From Collinsella aerofaciens (GTDB taxonomy: Bacteria > Actinomycetota > Coriobacteriia > Coriobacteriales > Coriobacteriaceae): a stretch of 34,984 nucleotides of DNA. The stretch spans positions 1 to 34,984 of the forward strand of contig NZ_JADNDZ010000053.1 of NCBI RefSeq assembly GCF_015552075.1, written 5' to 3'. The translations under genes were made by a program, and so were the position numbers. Below are positions 16,766 to 25,123 of the stretch, piece after piece (position 1 is the first letter of the stretch; every line of letters starts with the position of its first letter). The notes below the pieces were generated by a model. That model ran no database searches, was not told where the DNA came from, and was given only the letters and a program-made list of their open reading frames with translations.

Positions 16766-16848
16766 GCGAGGCGCCGTGACCGCGTGCGGCGCGTGTGATA
16801 CAGTCCAAAGAAGCATTGTTTCGATTGTGTTACGGCGTGCGGGGGAGT

Positions 16849-17424
16849 ATGGCGGAGACTTCAAAAACGAACCGAACAAAGCGAAGTGCGGCGCCGGTCG
16901 GCCGGCGTACGACTTCGCGGACGTGGGGCAAAAGCGCCTCGGGGTTCGACGGCTCGTTCAAGCGCACAAAATATGGCTATCCTTCGGCAAGCGCTCGCTT
17001 GGCCATGCAGGCCGAGTCCTCGTTGTGGGGACGAAGGCGCGTGGTGGGCTCAAAGCTCAAGCACGATGGAACGCTTGGCTACATTAGCCGCGGTGCTGCC
17101 CGCCGTAGCGGCCTCAATCCTGCAGGCTGGCATCGTTACGTGCCGATCGTGGTCGTTGCCGCGATAATCGTCATCGCGCTCGCGGCGCTCGGATATGCCG
17201 GCGACGGCGCGAGTCTGGGCGCGATGTTCAAATCGCCTGAACTTGCGCATGCTGGCACGGAGCTTGTTGAAGGCGCACAAGACCAGACGGGTGTGGCGCC
17301 CCAGCGCGGTATGGTCGCAGCTGCTGCCACCATTGCCGATGCTCAAAAGGACGAAGGCGGGCAAAGCGACGACGCCGATGCGAGTCAGACGAGCGAAACG
17401 GCAACAACTCCATCGGCAAGATAA
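16849..17424 (+). CDS. Hypothetical single-pass membrane protein
   Basis: 191 residues, family not recognised. The first ~95 residues are strongly basic (SKTNRTKRS, GRRTTSRTWGKS, KRTKYGYP). A hydrophobic segment near 97-115 (IVVVAAIIVIALAALGYA) follows, then an acidic, Ala/Ser/Thr-rich tail of about 75 residues. The charge layout predicts a cytoplasmic N-terminus and an outside tail. ATG 16849 is preceded by GGGGGAG; the frame is open back to 16795. It lies 83 nt after the Fis-type regulator on the same strand and may be cotranscribed. No function is proposed. Confidence 0.7.
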   Translation: MAETSKTNRTKRSAAPVGRRTTSRTWGKSASGFDGSFKRTKYGYPSASARLAMQAESSLWGRRRVVGSKLKHDGTLGYISRGAARRSGLNPAGWHRYVPIVVVAAIIVIALAALGYAGDGASLGAMFKSPELAHAGTELVEGAQDQTGVAPQRGMVAAAATIADAQKDEGGQSDDADASQTSETATTPSAR

Positions 17425-17508
17425 GTTGCGAGTGGGGCAGCAAATATGGGACGGGGCCTTTTAGCTGCCCAAGACAGTGGCTCACTCGATGTCAGGCACC
17501 AACAGCGA

Positions 17509-17608
17509 GCGGGCCGCATTTGCGCCAAGGTGACGTGAAATGAGAGGGCGCTGACCTTTTGGTCGCGCCCTCGAAATTGAACGTCAGATTGGCGTTAATG
17601 CGGCTCGC
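17509..17608 (+). ncRNA. 100-nt covarying structured element, copy B
   Basis: Same architecture as copy A at 6320-6419. P1: 17509-17526 with 17591-17608 (one T-T mismatch). P2: TGACGT 17531-17536 with ACGTCA 17581-17586. P3: 17544-17551 with 17565-17572, bulged T at 17552, then GACC-TTTT-GGTC (17553-17564). Loops AAGG and GATT are identical to copy A, and GAAATGA and GAAATTGA nearly so. It lies between the convergent ends of the hypothetical membrane protein and the nitroreductase genes. Confidence 0.7.
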
Positions 17609-17621
17609 GCAGCGTCAACGG

Positions 17622-17647
17622 TTCCGCCGTTCGTTAGAACGGCGGAA
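17622..17647. repeat. Hairpin at the nitroreductase 3' end, next to structured element B
   Basis: An 11-bp stem (17622-17632 with 17637-17647) with the core CGCCGTTC/GAACGGCG. It contains the nitroreductase stop codon (17634-17636) and its last codons. The matching hairpin beside element A is at 6436-6456, so the hairpin belongs to the repeated unit. Confidence 0.65.
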
Positions 17648-18161
17648 CATACACCACGTTGTCGCGGCGCGGCTTTGCTTCGGGAAGCGTGCCCTCGGCA
17701 TAGCCCAGAATGCAGTTGCCCACACCGCGCAGGCTTCCGTCGGCGGGCAGACCCCACTTGGTCAGCAGTTCCAGTCCCTCGGGTGAGTCAAAGACCTCGT
17801 GCGCGCGGTGGATCCAACACGAATCGACGCCCAGCGCATAGGCTGCGTTGAGCAGGTTGCCCATGGCGAGCGAGCCGTCTTCCAGGTGCGTGGGCACGCT
17901 GCGGTCGACCAGCGCCACCACAACGGTCTTGGCGCCGTAGAAGGGATCTCCCTCTCTGCCCATAACTTGGGCGTTGAGCTGCGAGAGGCGCTCGACGGTT
18001 GCGGGGTCGGTGACGGCGACGAACGTGACCGGCTGGCGTCCCATGCCGCTCGGCGCGTACTGGCCGGCTTCGATAATGCGTGCGAGCTTCTCGGCCTCGA
18101 CAGGGCGATCGCTGTATTTGCGGCAGCTGCGGCGGTGGATGAGTGCTTCGATGGTCTCCAT
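17634..18161 (-). CDS. Nitroreductase-family flavoprotein
   Basis: 175 residues. Family-type features are the N-terminal RRSCRKYSDRPVE with its FMN-phosphate arginines, AGQYAPSGMGRQPVTFVAV, and the later GVDSCWIHRA and GLPADGSLRGVGNCILGYAEG. Such proteins bind FMN and reduce nitro compounds, quinones or enones with NAD(P)H. The substrate is unknown. ATG 18161 follows an ideal AGGAGG; the frame is open to 18254 without support. The last residues PPF lie within the hairpin of repeat element B, so the C-terminus may have been reshaped by that element. Confidence 0.9.
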   Translation of the reverse strand: METIEALIHRRSCRKYSDRPVEAEKLARIIEAGQYAPSGMGRQPVTFVAVTDPATVERLSQLNAQVMGREGDPFYGAKTVVVALVDRSVPTHLEDGSLAMGNLLNAAYALGVDSCWIHRAHEVFDSPEGLELLTKWGLPADGSLRGVGNCILGYAEGTLPEAKPRRDNVVYVPPF

Positions 18162-18418
18162 GGGTCCTCCTGACGTTGGTTTCGATGCCTCGTTCTTACC
18201 CGCCGAACCAAAACCGTAATCGCGTAGTCGGCCCCAAACAACGCAAGCTACCAAGTGGAATAGTTGGTTTGCATAAAACTTCAGCCAGAATGTGACAAAC
18301 CGGTGGGATGGTTAAACGTTTTATCCCGTCTACCCTGCGGTTTTTTACCACTTGCCTAAATGATGCGCGCATAAGCTCTGATAAAGGTTTTACTAAAGGA
18401 GCACCAACGTTTATCAAC

Positions 18419-18433
18419 GCGCCATGGTGGCGC
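18419..18433 (+). promoter_or_regulatory. Small hairpin before the ribosome site of the 96-residue gene
   Basis: GCGCC-ATGGT-GGCGC ends 6 nt before the AGGAGG of the gene at 18453. The rest of the 291-nt divergent region (18162-18452) holds two AACGTTT-type segments (18314 and 18407 areas) but no convincing promoter. Confidence 0.3.
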
Positions 18434-18452
18434 CGGGCCAGGAGGTAACATC

Positions 18453-18743
18453 ATGTTCCAGGCTGGAGATGTCGTCGAGACCGACTTCGAAGGATTTCTG
18501 AAGCTGCTGCGTTCCAAGACGCGCGCTTTCGTGTCGATCAATGATCACGAGTACTACATCACGCACACCGATGGCTATTGGCGTGTTCAGGATTGCGAGG
18601 CCCTCAACGATAAGGGCCACTTTACTGACTGCTCCGAGCTGGTCAACACGGTCTGCGAGGTCGTCGAGCTGCCGTGGATCTGCGGCAAGAGCCTGCACGA
18701 TAGCTTCTCGGGCGCCACGGTCTACGAGGCCGTTGCTGCCTAA
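18453..18743 (+). CDS. Small protein of unknown function
   Basis: A 96-residue soluble acidic protein with a strong AGGAGG 8 nt upstream. It has a FVSINDHEYYITHTDGYWRVQ segment and three later cysteines (CSELVNTVC, WICGK). No family is recognised. The good ribosome site, its own leader and a strong terminator make it a real, probably well-expressed monocistronic gene. Function is not assigned. Confidence 0.75.
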   Translation: MFQAGDVVETDFEGFLKLLRSKTRAFVSINDHEYYITHTDGYWRVQDCEALNDKGHFTDCSELVNTVCEVVELPWICGKSLHDSFSGATVYEAVAA

Positions 18744-18769
18744 CGGCCAACAACTGATATTCTCTCGCA

Positions 18770-18806
18770 ACCGCCGGCGCCGCCCCCGCGCCGGCGGTCT
18801 TTTTTT
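18770..18806 (+). terminator. Strong intrinsic terminator after the 96-residue gene
   Basis: An 11-bp perfect stem (18770-18780 with 18788-18798) followed by CTTTTTTT. Confidence 0.92.
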
Positions 18807-18848
18807 GTCGATATGCTTATGTAGAGCCGACCATAAACAACGAGCGTA

Positions 18849-18907
18849 TTGACGATAGTCAAAACTCGGACTAATGTAGAGATATAAATTGGTCAAAACT
18901 CGGACTA
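18849..18907 (+). promoter_or_regulatory. Promoter and twin operators of the marR-ABC operon
   Basis: TTGACG (18849-18854) and TAATGT (18872-18877) with a 17-nt spacer form a candidate promoter. A 16-bp direct repeat GTCAAAACTCGGACTA occurs at 18858-18873, exactly in the spacer, and at 18892-18907, 34 bp on. The first repeat with its flanking TA forms the dyad TAGTC-N8-GACTA. This is the layout expected for autorepression by the MarR protein encoded just downstream. Confidence 0.6.
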
Positions 18908-18923
18908 TCGAATGGTGGGAGAG

Positions 18924-19424
18924 ATGAATAGTGCAGTTAGCCTGGTCGATTTCGACCGGATGCTTAACGGGCTTGACCGTATCTATTCGGAGTTCGCGCG
19001 TACCTGCGGTCTTTCGGACTGCGCCTACTGGATGCTCGTCGACACGAGTGCAGCGGGCGGAAGCGTTGCCGTGAGTCGGCTGACGAGTGAATGGTTCTAC
19101 AGCAAACAGACCATCAATTCGGCGATCAAGACGCTTAGGGCGCGAGGGCTTGCGACGTTGGAGTTTGCCGAGGGCAGTCGTAAGAACAAGGTTGTGCGAT
19201 TGACCGAAGAAGGCGTGCGGTTTGCCAAGCGCTACGCGTTACCGGCGCAAAAAGCCGAGCAACAGGCATTCGAAGCGCTCGAGCCGTGGGAACAGCGCGA
19301 GATCATGTGCCTGGTCGGTAAATTCTCCCATGTTCTGAACGAAGAGCGCGAGGCATTTAAACGGCAAGTGGCCGCCGAGAACGAGGCTGACGATAAGGGC
19401 GAGGGGGACACATGCGACTCTTAA
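18924..19424 (+). CDS. MarR-family transcriptional regulator
   Basis: 166 residues. It has an N-terminal helix, a winged helix-turn-helix (TSEWFYSKQTINSAIKTLRA, with the wing near FAEGSRKNKVVRLTEEG) and long C-terminal helices for dimerisation. The start is ATG 18924 with GGGAGAG close upstream; ATG 18912 has no ribosome site. It overlaps the first ABC exporter gene by 13 nt, so regulator and exporter are made together. The twin operators in front suggest it represses the unit until a ligand, perhaps an exported toxic compound, binds. Confidence 0.9.
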   Translation: MNSAVSLVDFDRMLNGLDRIYSEFARTCGLSDCAYWMLVDTSAAGGSVAVSRLTSEWFYSKQTINSAIKTLRARGLATLEFAEGSRKNKVVRLTEEGVRFAKRYALPAQKAEQQAFEALEPWEQREIMCLVGKFSHVLNEEREAFKRQVAAENEADDKGEGDTCDS

Positions 19425-21148
19425 TGAGGTTTATGAGGCCGTACCGCGGTCTGATTGCGGTGACGCTGTTTGCGGTGCTGATAGATAACGTCGGTACGCT
19501 GTTGGTTCCCACGATGCTGGCGAACATGGTCAACACCGGTATTACCACGGGCGATGTCGACTATATTTTACGTAACGGCCTGTACATGCTTATCGCGACC
19601 GGCATGGCCAGCGGCGGCACGGTGCTGGGCTGCTATCTTTCGGCGCGCCTGGCCGCCAACGTGGCCTGCGATATCCGCAATGCTGTGTACGACAAGTCGC
19701 TCGAGCTGTCCGCCAGCGACTTTGAGCGCTTTGGCACGGGTTCGATGATCACACGCTCGCTCAACGACATCAACGTGATTCAGCAAGCTGTCCTTCAGAC
19801 GATTCAGCTGGTGTTGCCGGTGCCATTCTTGGCCGTGGCAGGCATCATTTTTGCTTGGTTCATCGATCCCGCCATGGGCACGCTGCTGGGCGTGGTGGTT
19901 GCGATCGTGCTGGTGGCGGCGGTCTTTACGGTGGCTAACGCCGCGCCGATTTTTATGCGCCTGCAGAGCTTTATCGACCGCATGAACGTGGTGCTGCGCG
20001 AGAACATCGTGGGCGTGCGCGTCATCCGCGCATTTAACAAGGAGCGCCACGAGGAGCAGCGCCTGGACGAGGTGTTTAGCGATTACGCGGCCAACGCCAT
20101 CAAGGTCAACCACCTGTTTGTGGGCCTCGACAGCTCCAGCTTCTTTTTGATGAACATCGCCGAGGTGGCGGTGCTGTGGGTGGGCGGCAACCGCGTGGGC
20201 GTCCACGCCATGCAAATCGGCAGCATTTCGGCCGTGTTGGAATACGCGATCCTGATTCTTTTCTTTGTGATGATGGCGCAGATGGTGATTCTGACGCTTC
20301 CGCGCGCCGCGGCGTGCCTCAACCGTGCGCAGCAGGTGCTCGAAATCGAGCCGAGCATCGTGGACGGCAAGGCTACGCTGGGCGACGGGGCGCCTGAGTC
20401 CGCAGACGGAGCCGACGCGGTCGCCGTGTTCGATCATATGTCGTTTCGTTTTGACGACGCCGACGAGGACACGCTGTGCAATCTGAGCTTTACCTGTCGC
20501 CGCGGTCAGACGACCGCGATCGTCGGCTCGACGGGCTCGGGCAAATCGACGGTGGCCAAGCTCCTGCTGCGCTTCCACGATGCCACCAAGGGCGCCATTC
20601 GCCTGGACGGCGTTGATCTGCACGACCTTTCGCAAGACGAGATTCGCGGGCGCATTGCCTATGTGCCGCAAAAGGCATGGCTGTTCTCGGGCACCGTAGC
20701 AAGCAATCTGCGCTTTGGCAACGAAGGCGCGACTGAGGCCGACATGCTTCATGCGCTCCGGGTTGCCCAGAGCACCTTTGTGCTCGATCAGCCGCAGGGG
20801 CTCGATACCCCGGTGGCGCAGGGCGGCACGAACTTTTCGGGCGGCCAGCGCCAGCGTCTGGCCATCGCCCGTGCGCTCATGAAGCATGCCGATCTATATA
20901 TCTTCGATGACAGTTTCTCGGCCCTGGACTTTAAGACCGATGCCGCCCTGCGCCATGCGTTGCAAGACGAGACGCGTGACGCTGCGGTGCTCATCATCGC
21001 GCAGCGTATCTCGACCATTCTGCATGCCGACCAGATCGTGGTGCTCAGGGATGGCGAGGTCGTGGGCCTAGGCACGCACGACGAGCTCATGGAAACCTGC
21101 GAGGTGTACCGTGCTATCGCGGAATCGCAGATGAAGGGAGGTGAGTAG
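19412..21148 (+). CDS. Heterodimeric ABC exporter, subunit with the non-catalytic site
   Basis: 578 residues: six membrane helices (to about 300) then an ATPase domain. Walker A is GSTGSGKST (372-380), and the signature FSGGQ (475-479) is intact. The residue after the Walker B Asp is Asp500, not Glu, and the switch His is Gln531 (IIAQRIST). In heterodimeric exporters such as TM287/288 or BmrCD, such changes mark the subunit that builds the degenerate site. The partner follows one base later. It probably exports a drug, lipid or peptide; the substrate is unknown. Confidence 0.93.
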   Translation: MRLLMRFMRPYRGLIAVTLFAVLIDNVGTLLVPTMLANMVNTGITTGDVDYILRNGLYMLIATGMASGGTVLGCYLSARLAANVACDIRNAVYDKSLELSASDFERFGTGSMITRSLNDINVIQQAVLQTIQLVLPVPFLAVAGIIFAWFIDPAMGTLLGVVVAIVLVAAVFTVANAAPIFMRLQSFIDRMNVVLRENIVGVRVIRAFNKERHEEQRLDEVFSDYAANAIKVNHLFVGLDSSSFFLMNIAEVAVLWVGGNRVGVHAMQIGSISAVLEYAILILFFVMMAQMVILTLPRAAACLNRAQQVLEIEPSIVDGKATLGDGAPESADGADAVAVFDHMSFRFDDADEDTLCNLSFTCRRGQTTAIVGSTGSGKSTVAKLLLRFHDATKGAIRLDGVDLHDLSQDEIRGRIAYVPQKAWLFSGTVASNLRFGNEGATEADMLHALRVAQSTFVLDQPQGLDTPVAQGGTNFSGGQRQRLAIARALMKHADLYIFDDSFSALDFKTDAALRHALQDETRDAAVLIIAQRISTILHADQIVVLRDGEVVGLGTHDELMETCEVYRAIAESQMKGGE

Positions 21149-21149
21149 C

Positions 21150-23150
21150 ATGACCGAGGAGCTCAAGAAGCAGGGCATCGCCGATGGCGCCGCGGATGCA
21201 GAGACAGTTGAGGAGACGGGCGCCACGCCCGACCTGGACGAAGCCGCCAAGGCGGCGGAGCGCGAGGCTCGTCGCCAGGCACTCTATGAGGAAAATGAGC
21301 GCGCCGAGGACGAGCGCGCCCGCGCCGAGGCGGAGCGCATGCGCGACGTTGACGACGAGGATGAGGACGAGACACCCCGCGACACCTGGGCGACGGTGCG
21401 CCGCCTGTGGAGCGAGGCTGCCGGCGACCACTGGCGCTTCTATATCGTGTTCGCGAGCATTGTGTTCTATGCCATCTTTAACACCGCCGCGCCGGCATAC
21501 AGCGCCCGCGTGATCGATGAGCTGTGGGGCCACATTCAGGTGGCGTTTGCCAACGACACCACCTTCAACATCACCTGGGAGAACTGCGGCAGGACCATCT
21601 TCATCTACTTTATGATCTGGACGGCCGCTGCCTCGTTCTACGCACTCCAGAGCTTTTTGATGTCGAGCGTGGCCGAACGCCTCAACCTGCTCCTACGCAA
21701 CCGCATCGCACAAAAGCTCAACCGTCTGCCGCTTGCCTTCTTTGACGCGCATCGTCCCGGTGAGGTCGTCAGCCGTGCGACCAACGACTTGGACAAGATG
21801 TCCGAGAGCATGCAGCGCGGCTTGCTGCAGCTTCTGGTGTCGATCGGTACCGTGGTGGGCGCCGTGAGCGTGATGTTCGTGTTTAGCGTGCCGCTCACGC
21901 TCGTCTTTTTGTTCTTTACGGCGTTGTCGCTGCTGGTGACCAAGGTGGTCTCGCGCCGCACGCATGACGTGACCGGTGAGCGCCAGGAGTGGGTGTCCAA
22001 GATTACGAGTGCGGTTGAGGAAGGCTACTCGGGCCGTCTGGTGATTCGCGCGTTTAACCGCGAGCGTCAGAGTTCTGCCGAGGTGCACCAGGCCTCGGGC
22101 GAGCTGGCGCGCGTGAGTGCCAAGGCCGACTTCATGATTAACGCCGTCGGCCCCGCGGTGCGCTTTATCGGCCGCCTGGCACAGATCGTGATTGCGATTG
22201 TGGGCTGCAGCATGCTGGTTGCCGGCCACATGACCGTCGGCGTGTTCCAGGCGTTCTTCCAGTTTATCTACGAGGCATCCGAGCCCATGACGCAGCTGTC
22301 GTTTACCTTCAACTCGCTGCAGAGCGCGCTGGCGAGTGCGGAGCGCGTGTTCGACCTGCTCGATGAACCCGAGATGGAGGCGGATCCGCAGCCGGGCGAG
22401 GCCGCCAAGCTGCCGGGTCGCGTGGAGGGCCGCGTCGCCTTTGAGCATGTGCGCTTTGGCTATTCGCCCGACAAGCCGCTCATGCGCGATGTGTCGTTTA
22501 CCGCCGAGCCGGGCCAGAAGATCGCCGTGGTGGGAACCACGGGCGCGGGCAAAACCACGCTCATCAATCTGCTCATGCGCTTCTACGAGATTGACGGCGG
22601 GCGCATTACGCTCGACGGCGTGGACACGAGCCGCATGGATCGTGGCGAGCTGCGCCAGCAGTTTGGCATGGTGTTGCAGGATGCCTGGCTGTTCGACGGA
22701 ACGATTGCCGAGAATATCGCCTACGGCTGCCCCGAGGCAACGCGCGATGAGATCGTGGCGGCCGCACGCGCCGCGCAGGTCGACTTCTTTGTGCGCACCA
22801 TGCCGCAGGGCTACGACACGCGCGTGGCCAACGATGCCGAAAGTATCAGCCAGGGCCAGCGTCAGCTGCTGACCATTGCGCGCGTGCTGCTCAACAACCC
22901 GGCGATTCTCATCCTGGACGAGGCGACCTCAAGCGTGGACACGCGCACCGAGCTTGCCATCGGCCGCGCCATGGACGCTCTCATGCATGGGCGCACGAGC
23001 TTTGTGATCGCGCATCGCCTGTCGACGATTGTGGATGCCGACCTGATTCTGGTCATGGACCACGGCAACATTATCGAGCAGGGCACGCATAAGGAGCTGC
23101 TCGCGGCCGAGGGCGCTTACGCCGACCTCTATCTGAGTCAGTTCGCATAA
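21150..23150 (+). CDS. Heterodimeric ABC exporter, subunit with the catalytic site
   Basis: 666 residues. A charged Glu/Ala/Arg-rich extension (about 1-77, likely helical, ending in an acidic DVDDEDEDE run) precedes the six-helix membrane domain and the ATPase domain. Walker A is GTTGAGKTT (462-470), catalytic Glu591 follows Asp590, and switch His622 is present, all canonical. The signature is ISQGQ (566-570), with Gln for Gly. This is complementary to the partner at 19412-21148: one full and one degenerate ATP site. ATG 21150 has GGGAGG upstream; GTG 21141 is an alternative. A soluble-looking loop lies between helices 1 and 2. Confidence 0.93.
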   Translation: MTEELKKQGIADGAADAETVEETGATPDLDEAAKAAEREARRQALYEENERAEDERARAEAERMRDVDDEDEDETPRDTWATVRRLWSEAAGDHWRFYIVFASIVFYAIFNTAAPAYSARVIDELWGHIQVAFANDTTFNITWENCGRTIFIYFMIWTAAASFYALQSFLMSSVAERLNLLLRNRIAQKLNRLPLAFFDAHRPGEVVSRATNDLDKMSESMQRGLLQLLVSIGTVVGAVSVMFVFSVPLTLVFLFFTALSLLVTKVVSRRTHDVTGERQEWVSKITSAVEEGYSGRLVIRAFNRERQSSAEVHQASGELARVSAKADFMINAVGPAVRFIGRLAQIVIAIVGCSMLVAGHMTVGVFQAFFQFIYEASEPMTQLSFTFNSLQSALASAERVFDLLDEPEMEADPQPGEAAKLPGRVEGRVAFEHVRFGYSPDKPLMRDVSFTAEPGQKIAVVGTTGAGKTTLINLLMRFYEIDGGRITLDGVDTSRMDRGELRQQFGMVLQDAWLFDGTIAENIAYGCPEATRDEIVAAARAAQVDFFVRTMPQGYDTRVANDAESISQGQRQLLTIARVLLNNPAILILDEATSSVDTRTELAIGRAMDALMHGRTSFVIAHRLSTIVDADLILVMDHGNIIEQGTHKELLAAEGAYADLYLSQFA

Positions 23151-23179
23151 TGTGACAAAGGGACAGTCCCTTTGCCACA
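23151..23179. repeat. REP-like palindrome with GGGACAGTCCC core
   Basis: A 14-nt arm (23151-23164) and its complement (23166-23179, one mismatch) around a central A. It follows the exporter stop codon directly. The core is the complement of the CTGTCCC core in the other small repeats. Confidence 0.7.
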
Positions 23180-23187
23180 TCACAAAT

Positions 23188-23224
23188 AAGGCGCGCTGGG
23201 GGTGAATCCTCTGGCGCGCCTTTG
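23188..23224. terminator. Terminator between the exporter and cysE
   Basis: AAGGCGCGC (23188-23196) with GCGCGCCTT (23214-23222), then a short T-run on the plus side and TTATTT on the minus side. It lies between convergent genes. Confidence 0.7.
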
Positions 23225-23258
23225 CGTTGGCGTCAATGTTGTCGGTGGCCGTCCGGCT

Positions 23259-23963
23259 CTAGCGCTCGTCCACGAGCTTGGCGACGAGGGCCTTGAGCTC
23301 GGCCACCTCTCGCTCGAGTTCCTTGACGCGGCGGGCATTCTCGGTGATGCCCTGGCGGTTGAGCGCGGACTGCTCGGCGGCATCGTCGGGCATATACTCG
23401 CGGTGCTGCTTGGCATCGAAGCTCTCCTCGAACACGCGGCAGCCGTTGCGCTTGATGATGCGTCCCGGCACGCCCACGACGGTGCAGTTGTCGGGTACGT
23501 CCTTGACGACGACCGAATTGCCGCCGATTTTGACGTTGTTGCCGATGCGAATGTTGCCGAGCACTTTAGCGCCTGTGCCCACGGTGACGTTGTTGCCCAG
23601 GGTGGGGTGGCGCTTGCCGGTCTCGTTGCCGGTGCCGCCAAGCGTGACGCCCTGGTAGAGCACGCAGTTGTCGCCCACAATGGTGGTTTCGCCGATGACG
23701 ACGCCCATGGCGTGGTCGATAAAGAAATGCTTGCCGATCTGTGCAGCGGGATGAATCTCGACGCCGGTAATGTGGCGGGTGATTTGCGAGAGCACACGGG
23801 CGAGCGAGCGATGGCCATGCTCCCAGAGCCAGTGCTCTGGCACGTGGTTCCACTTGGCGTGCAGGCCGGGATAGGAAAGGAAGATGACCAGACCGTTTTG
23901 CGCGGCGGGGTCCTGCGCCTGGACGGTCTTGATGTCCTCGCGAATGGTATTGATAAAGCTCAC
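23259..23963 (-). CDS. cysE: Serine O-acetyltransferase
   Basis: 234 residues. It acetylates serine with acetyl-CoA to O-acetylserine, the acceptor for sulfide in cysteine synthesis. The left-handed beta-helix hexapeptide repeats run from about [17 protein letters not shown] to [10 protein letters not shown], with the catalytic-type [11 protein letters not shown] and [15 protein letters not shown] stretches. A C-terminal coiled coil ([20 protein letters not shown]) follows, an extra seen in several Gram-positive relatives. A GTG start at 23963 is chosen for its GGGAGGG; the frame is open to 24038. A TATACT -10 (minus strand, 24005-24010) lies upstream. No cysK is adjacent and no T-box was seen. 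Confidence 0.95.
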   Translation of the reverse strand: MSFINTIREDIKTVQAQDPAAQNGLVIFLSYPGLHAKWNHVPEHWLWEHGHRSLARVLSQITRHITGVEIHPAAQIGKHFFIDHAMGVVIGETTIVGDNCVLYQGVTLGGTGNETGKRHPTLGNNVTVGTGAKVLGNIRIGNNVKIGGNSVVVKDVPDNCTVVGVPGRIIKRNGCRVFEESFDAKQHREYMPDDAAEQSALNRQGITENARRVKELEREVAELKALVAKLVDER

Positions 23964-24004
23964 CGACCGCCCTCCCTTAGCGCCATGGCAATGCGATTCA
24001 ATAA

Positions 24005-24010
24005 AGTATA
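24005..24010 (-). promoter_or_regulatory. Candidate -10 element of cysE
   Basis: TATACT on the minus strand, 42 nt upstream of the GTG start. No good -35 was seen. The divergent dedA gene has its own TATACT at 24135-24140. Confidence 0.35.
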
Positions 24011-24186
24011 GCGATTCGCTAGGGATTAGGAAGGACAATCTTGGCGGCTTTGCACGACAGGTGTCAGTTATGCAAACTTGCTGGTAATGGAGTCATGCTT
24101 TTGTGGGGTTGCGCACGAGGGGGCACCGCAACCGTATACTGGTCAACTTGGACGTGTCCGCGCCCACAACTGAGAGGTTTTACTTC

Positions 24187-24834
24187 ATGGGTTTCATCAA
24201 TTTTATCGCCGAGCTGCTCAAAGACCCGCGCACCGCGATTGCCAGCTGGATCGCCGCCGGCCCGCTTATGGCCTACGGCTGCGTGTTCCTGATTATCTTT
24301 ATCGAGACAGGCGTGGTGTTCTTCCCGTTTCTCCCTGGCGATTCGCTGCTGTTTGCTTCGGGCTTCTTTGCCCACAACGGTGGCTTTAACATCGTGGCCC
24401 TGCTGGCCACCGCATGGGCCGCAGCCATCCTGGGCGATCAGTGCAACTTTATGATCGGCCACTTCTTTGGTCGCAAGATCATCGCCTCGGGCAAGGTAAA
24501 GGCCATGACGCCCGAGCGCATCAAAAAGTCCGAGGACTTCTTGGATAAGTGGGGCCACCTGGCCATCTTCCTGGGCCGCTTCTTTCCGTTTATCCGCACC
24601 TTTGTGCCCTTTATCGCCGGCATGGGCGGCATGCACTGGCGCAACTTCGTTGTCTTTAACGTGCTGGGCGGCATTACCTGGTCGACGCTCTTTACGCTGC
24701 TGGGCTACTTCTTTGGCGGCATTCCCTTTGTGCAGGAGCACTTTGAGCTGCTGATTATCGGCATTGTCGCCGTGTCGATCATCCCGACCGTGGTCGGCCT
24801 GGTTAAGGCTAAGCTGGGCAAAAAGAACGTGTAG
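24187..24834 (+). CDS. DedA-family membrane protein
   Basis: 215 residues with about five hydrophobic segments. It has the DedA signature FLGRFFPFIRTFVPFIAGMGGM and the FLPGDSLLFASGFFA segment. DedA proteins affect envelope integrity, and some members flip undecaprenyl phosphate or phosphatidylethanolamine; which applies here is unknown. ATG 24187 follows GAGAGG. The frame is open back to 24103 without a ribosome site. It is monocistronic, with its own terminator. Confidence 0.93.
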   Translation: MGFINFIAELLKDPRTAIASWIAAGPLMAYGCVFLIIFIETGVVFFPFLPGDSLLFASGFFAHNGGFNIVALLATAWAAAILGDQCNFMIGHFFGRKIIASGKVKAMTPERIKKSEDFLDKWGHLAIFLGRFFPFIRTFVPFIAGMGGMHWRNFVVFNVLGGITWSTLFTLLGYFFGGIPFVQEHFELLIIGIVAVSIIPTVVGLVKAKLGKKNV

Positions 24835-24862
24835 CTCGAGCCAGCGCGCAGACCGTGCAGTT

Positions 24863-24903
24863 GAGGCCCGTCACCGCTTACGGTGGCGGGCCTCTTTAGT
24901 TTC
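24863..24903 (+). terminator. Intrinsic terminator of the dedA gene
   Basis: GAGGCCCG-type stem, 24863-24876 with 24881-24894 (one wobble), followed by TTTAGTTT. Confidence 0.85.
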
Positions 24904-24964
24904 GGTCAAATGAAAATACTTTACTTAGTTAAAGAAAAGCGTTTTATCAGACGCGTGCGGGGAG

Positions 24965-24970
24965 TACAAT
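24965..24970 (+). promoter_or_regulatory. Candidate -10 element of ilvE
   Basis: TACAAT in the context GAGTACAAT, the same nine bases as before glmS. A TTTTAT at 24942-24947 is spaced 17 nt away but is a poor -35. Confidence 0.35.
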
Positions 24971-25123
24971 CTCATGCATGCGAATCGACGTGCCATCGGC
25001 TTTGATGCCGTTCGCGTGTCCCGTCCGGCTCTACGCTCCGGGCGTGCGACGTTGCGACGCGGTCGGCCTCGGTCCTTGCGTGCGAGTTCGCGAGTATGCA
25101 ACTGTGTATGTAAGGAGCGACAT

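Noticed and set aside
17435..17470. Intrinsic terminator after the hypothetical membrane protein gene
   Set aside because: GGGCAGC/GCTGCCC can pair, but the loop is long and no T-run follows.
24971..25123. T-box or leader-peptide attenuator before ilvE
   Set aside because: No T-box consensus, no run of Leu/Ile/Val codons and no terminator/antiterminator pair could be found.
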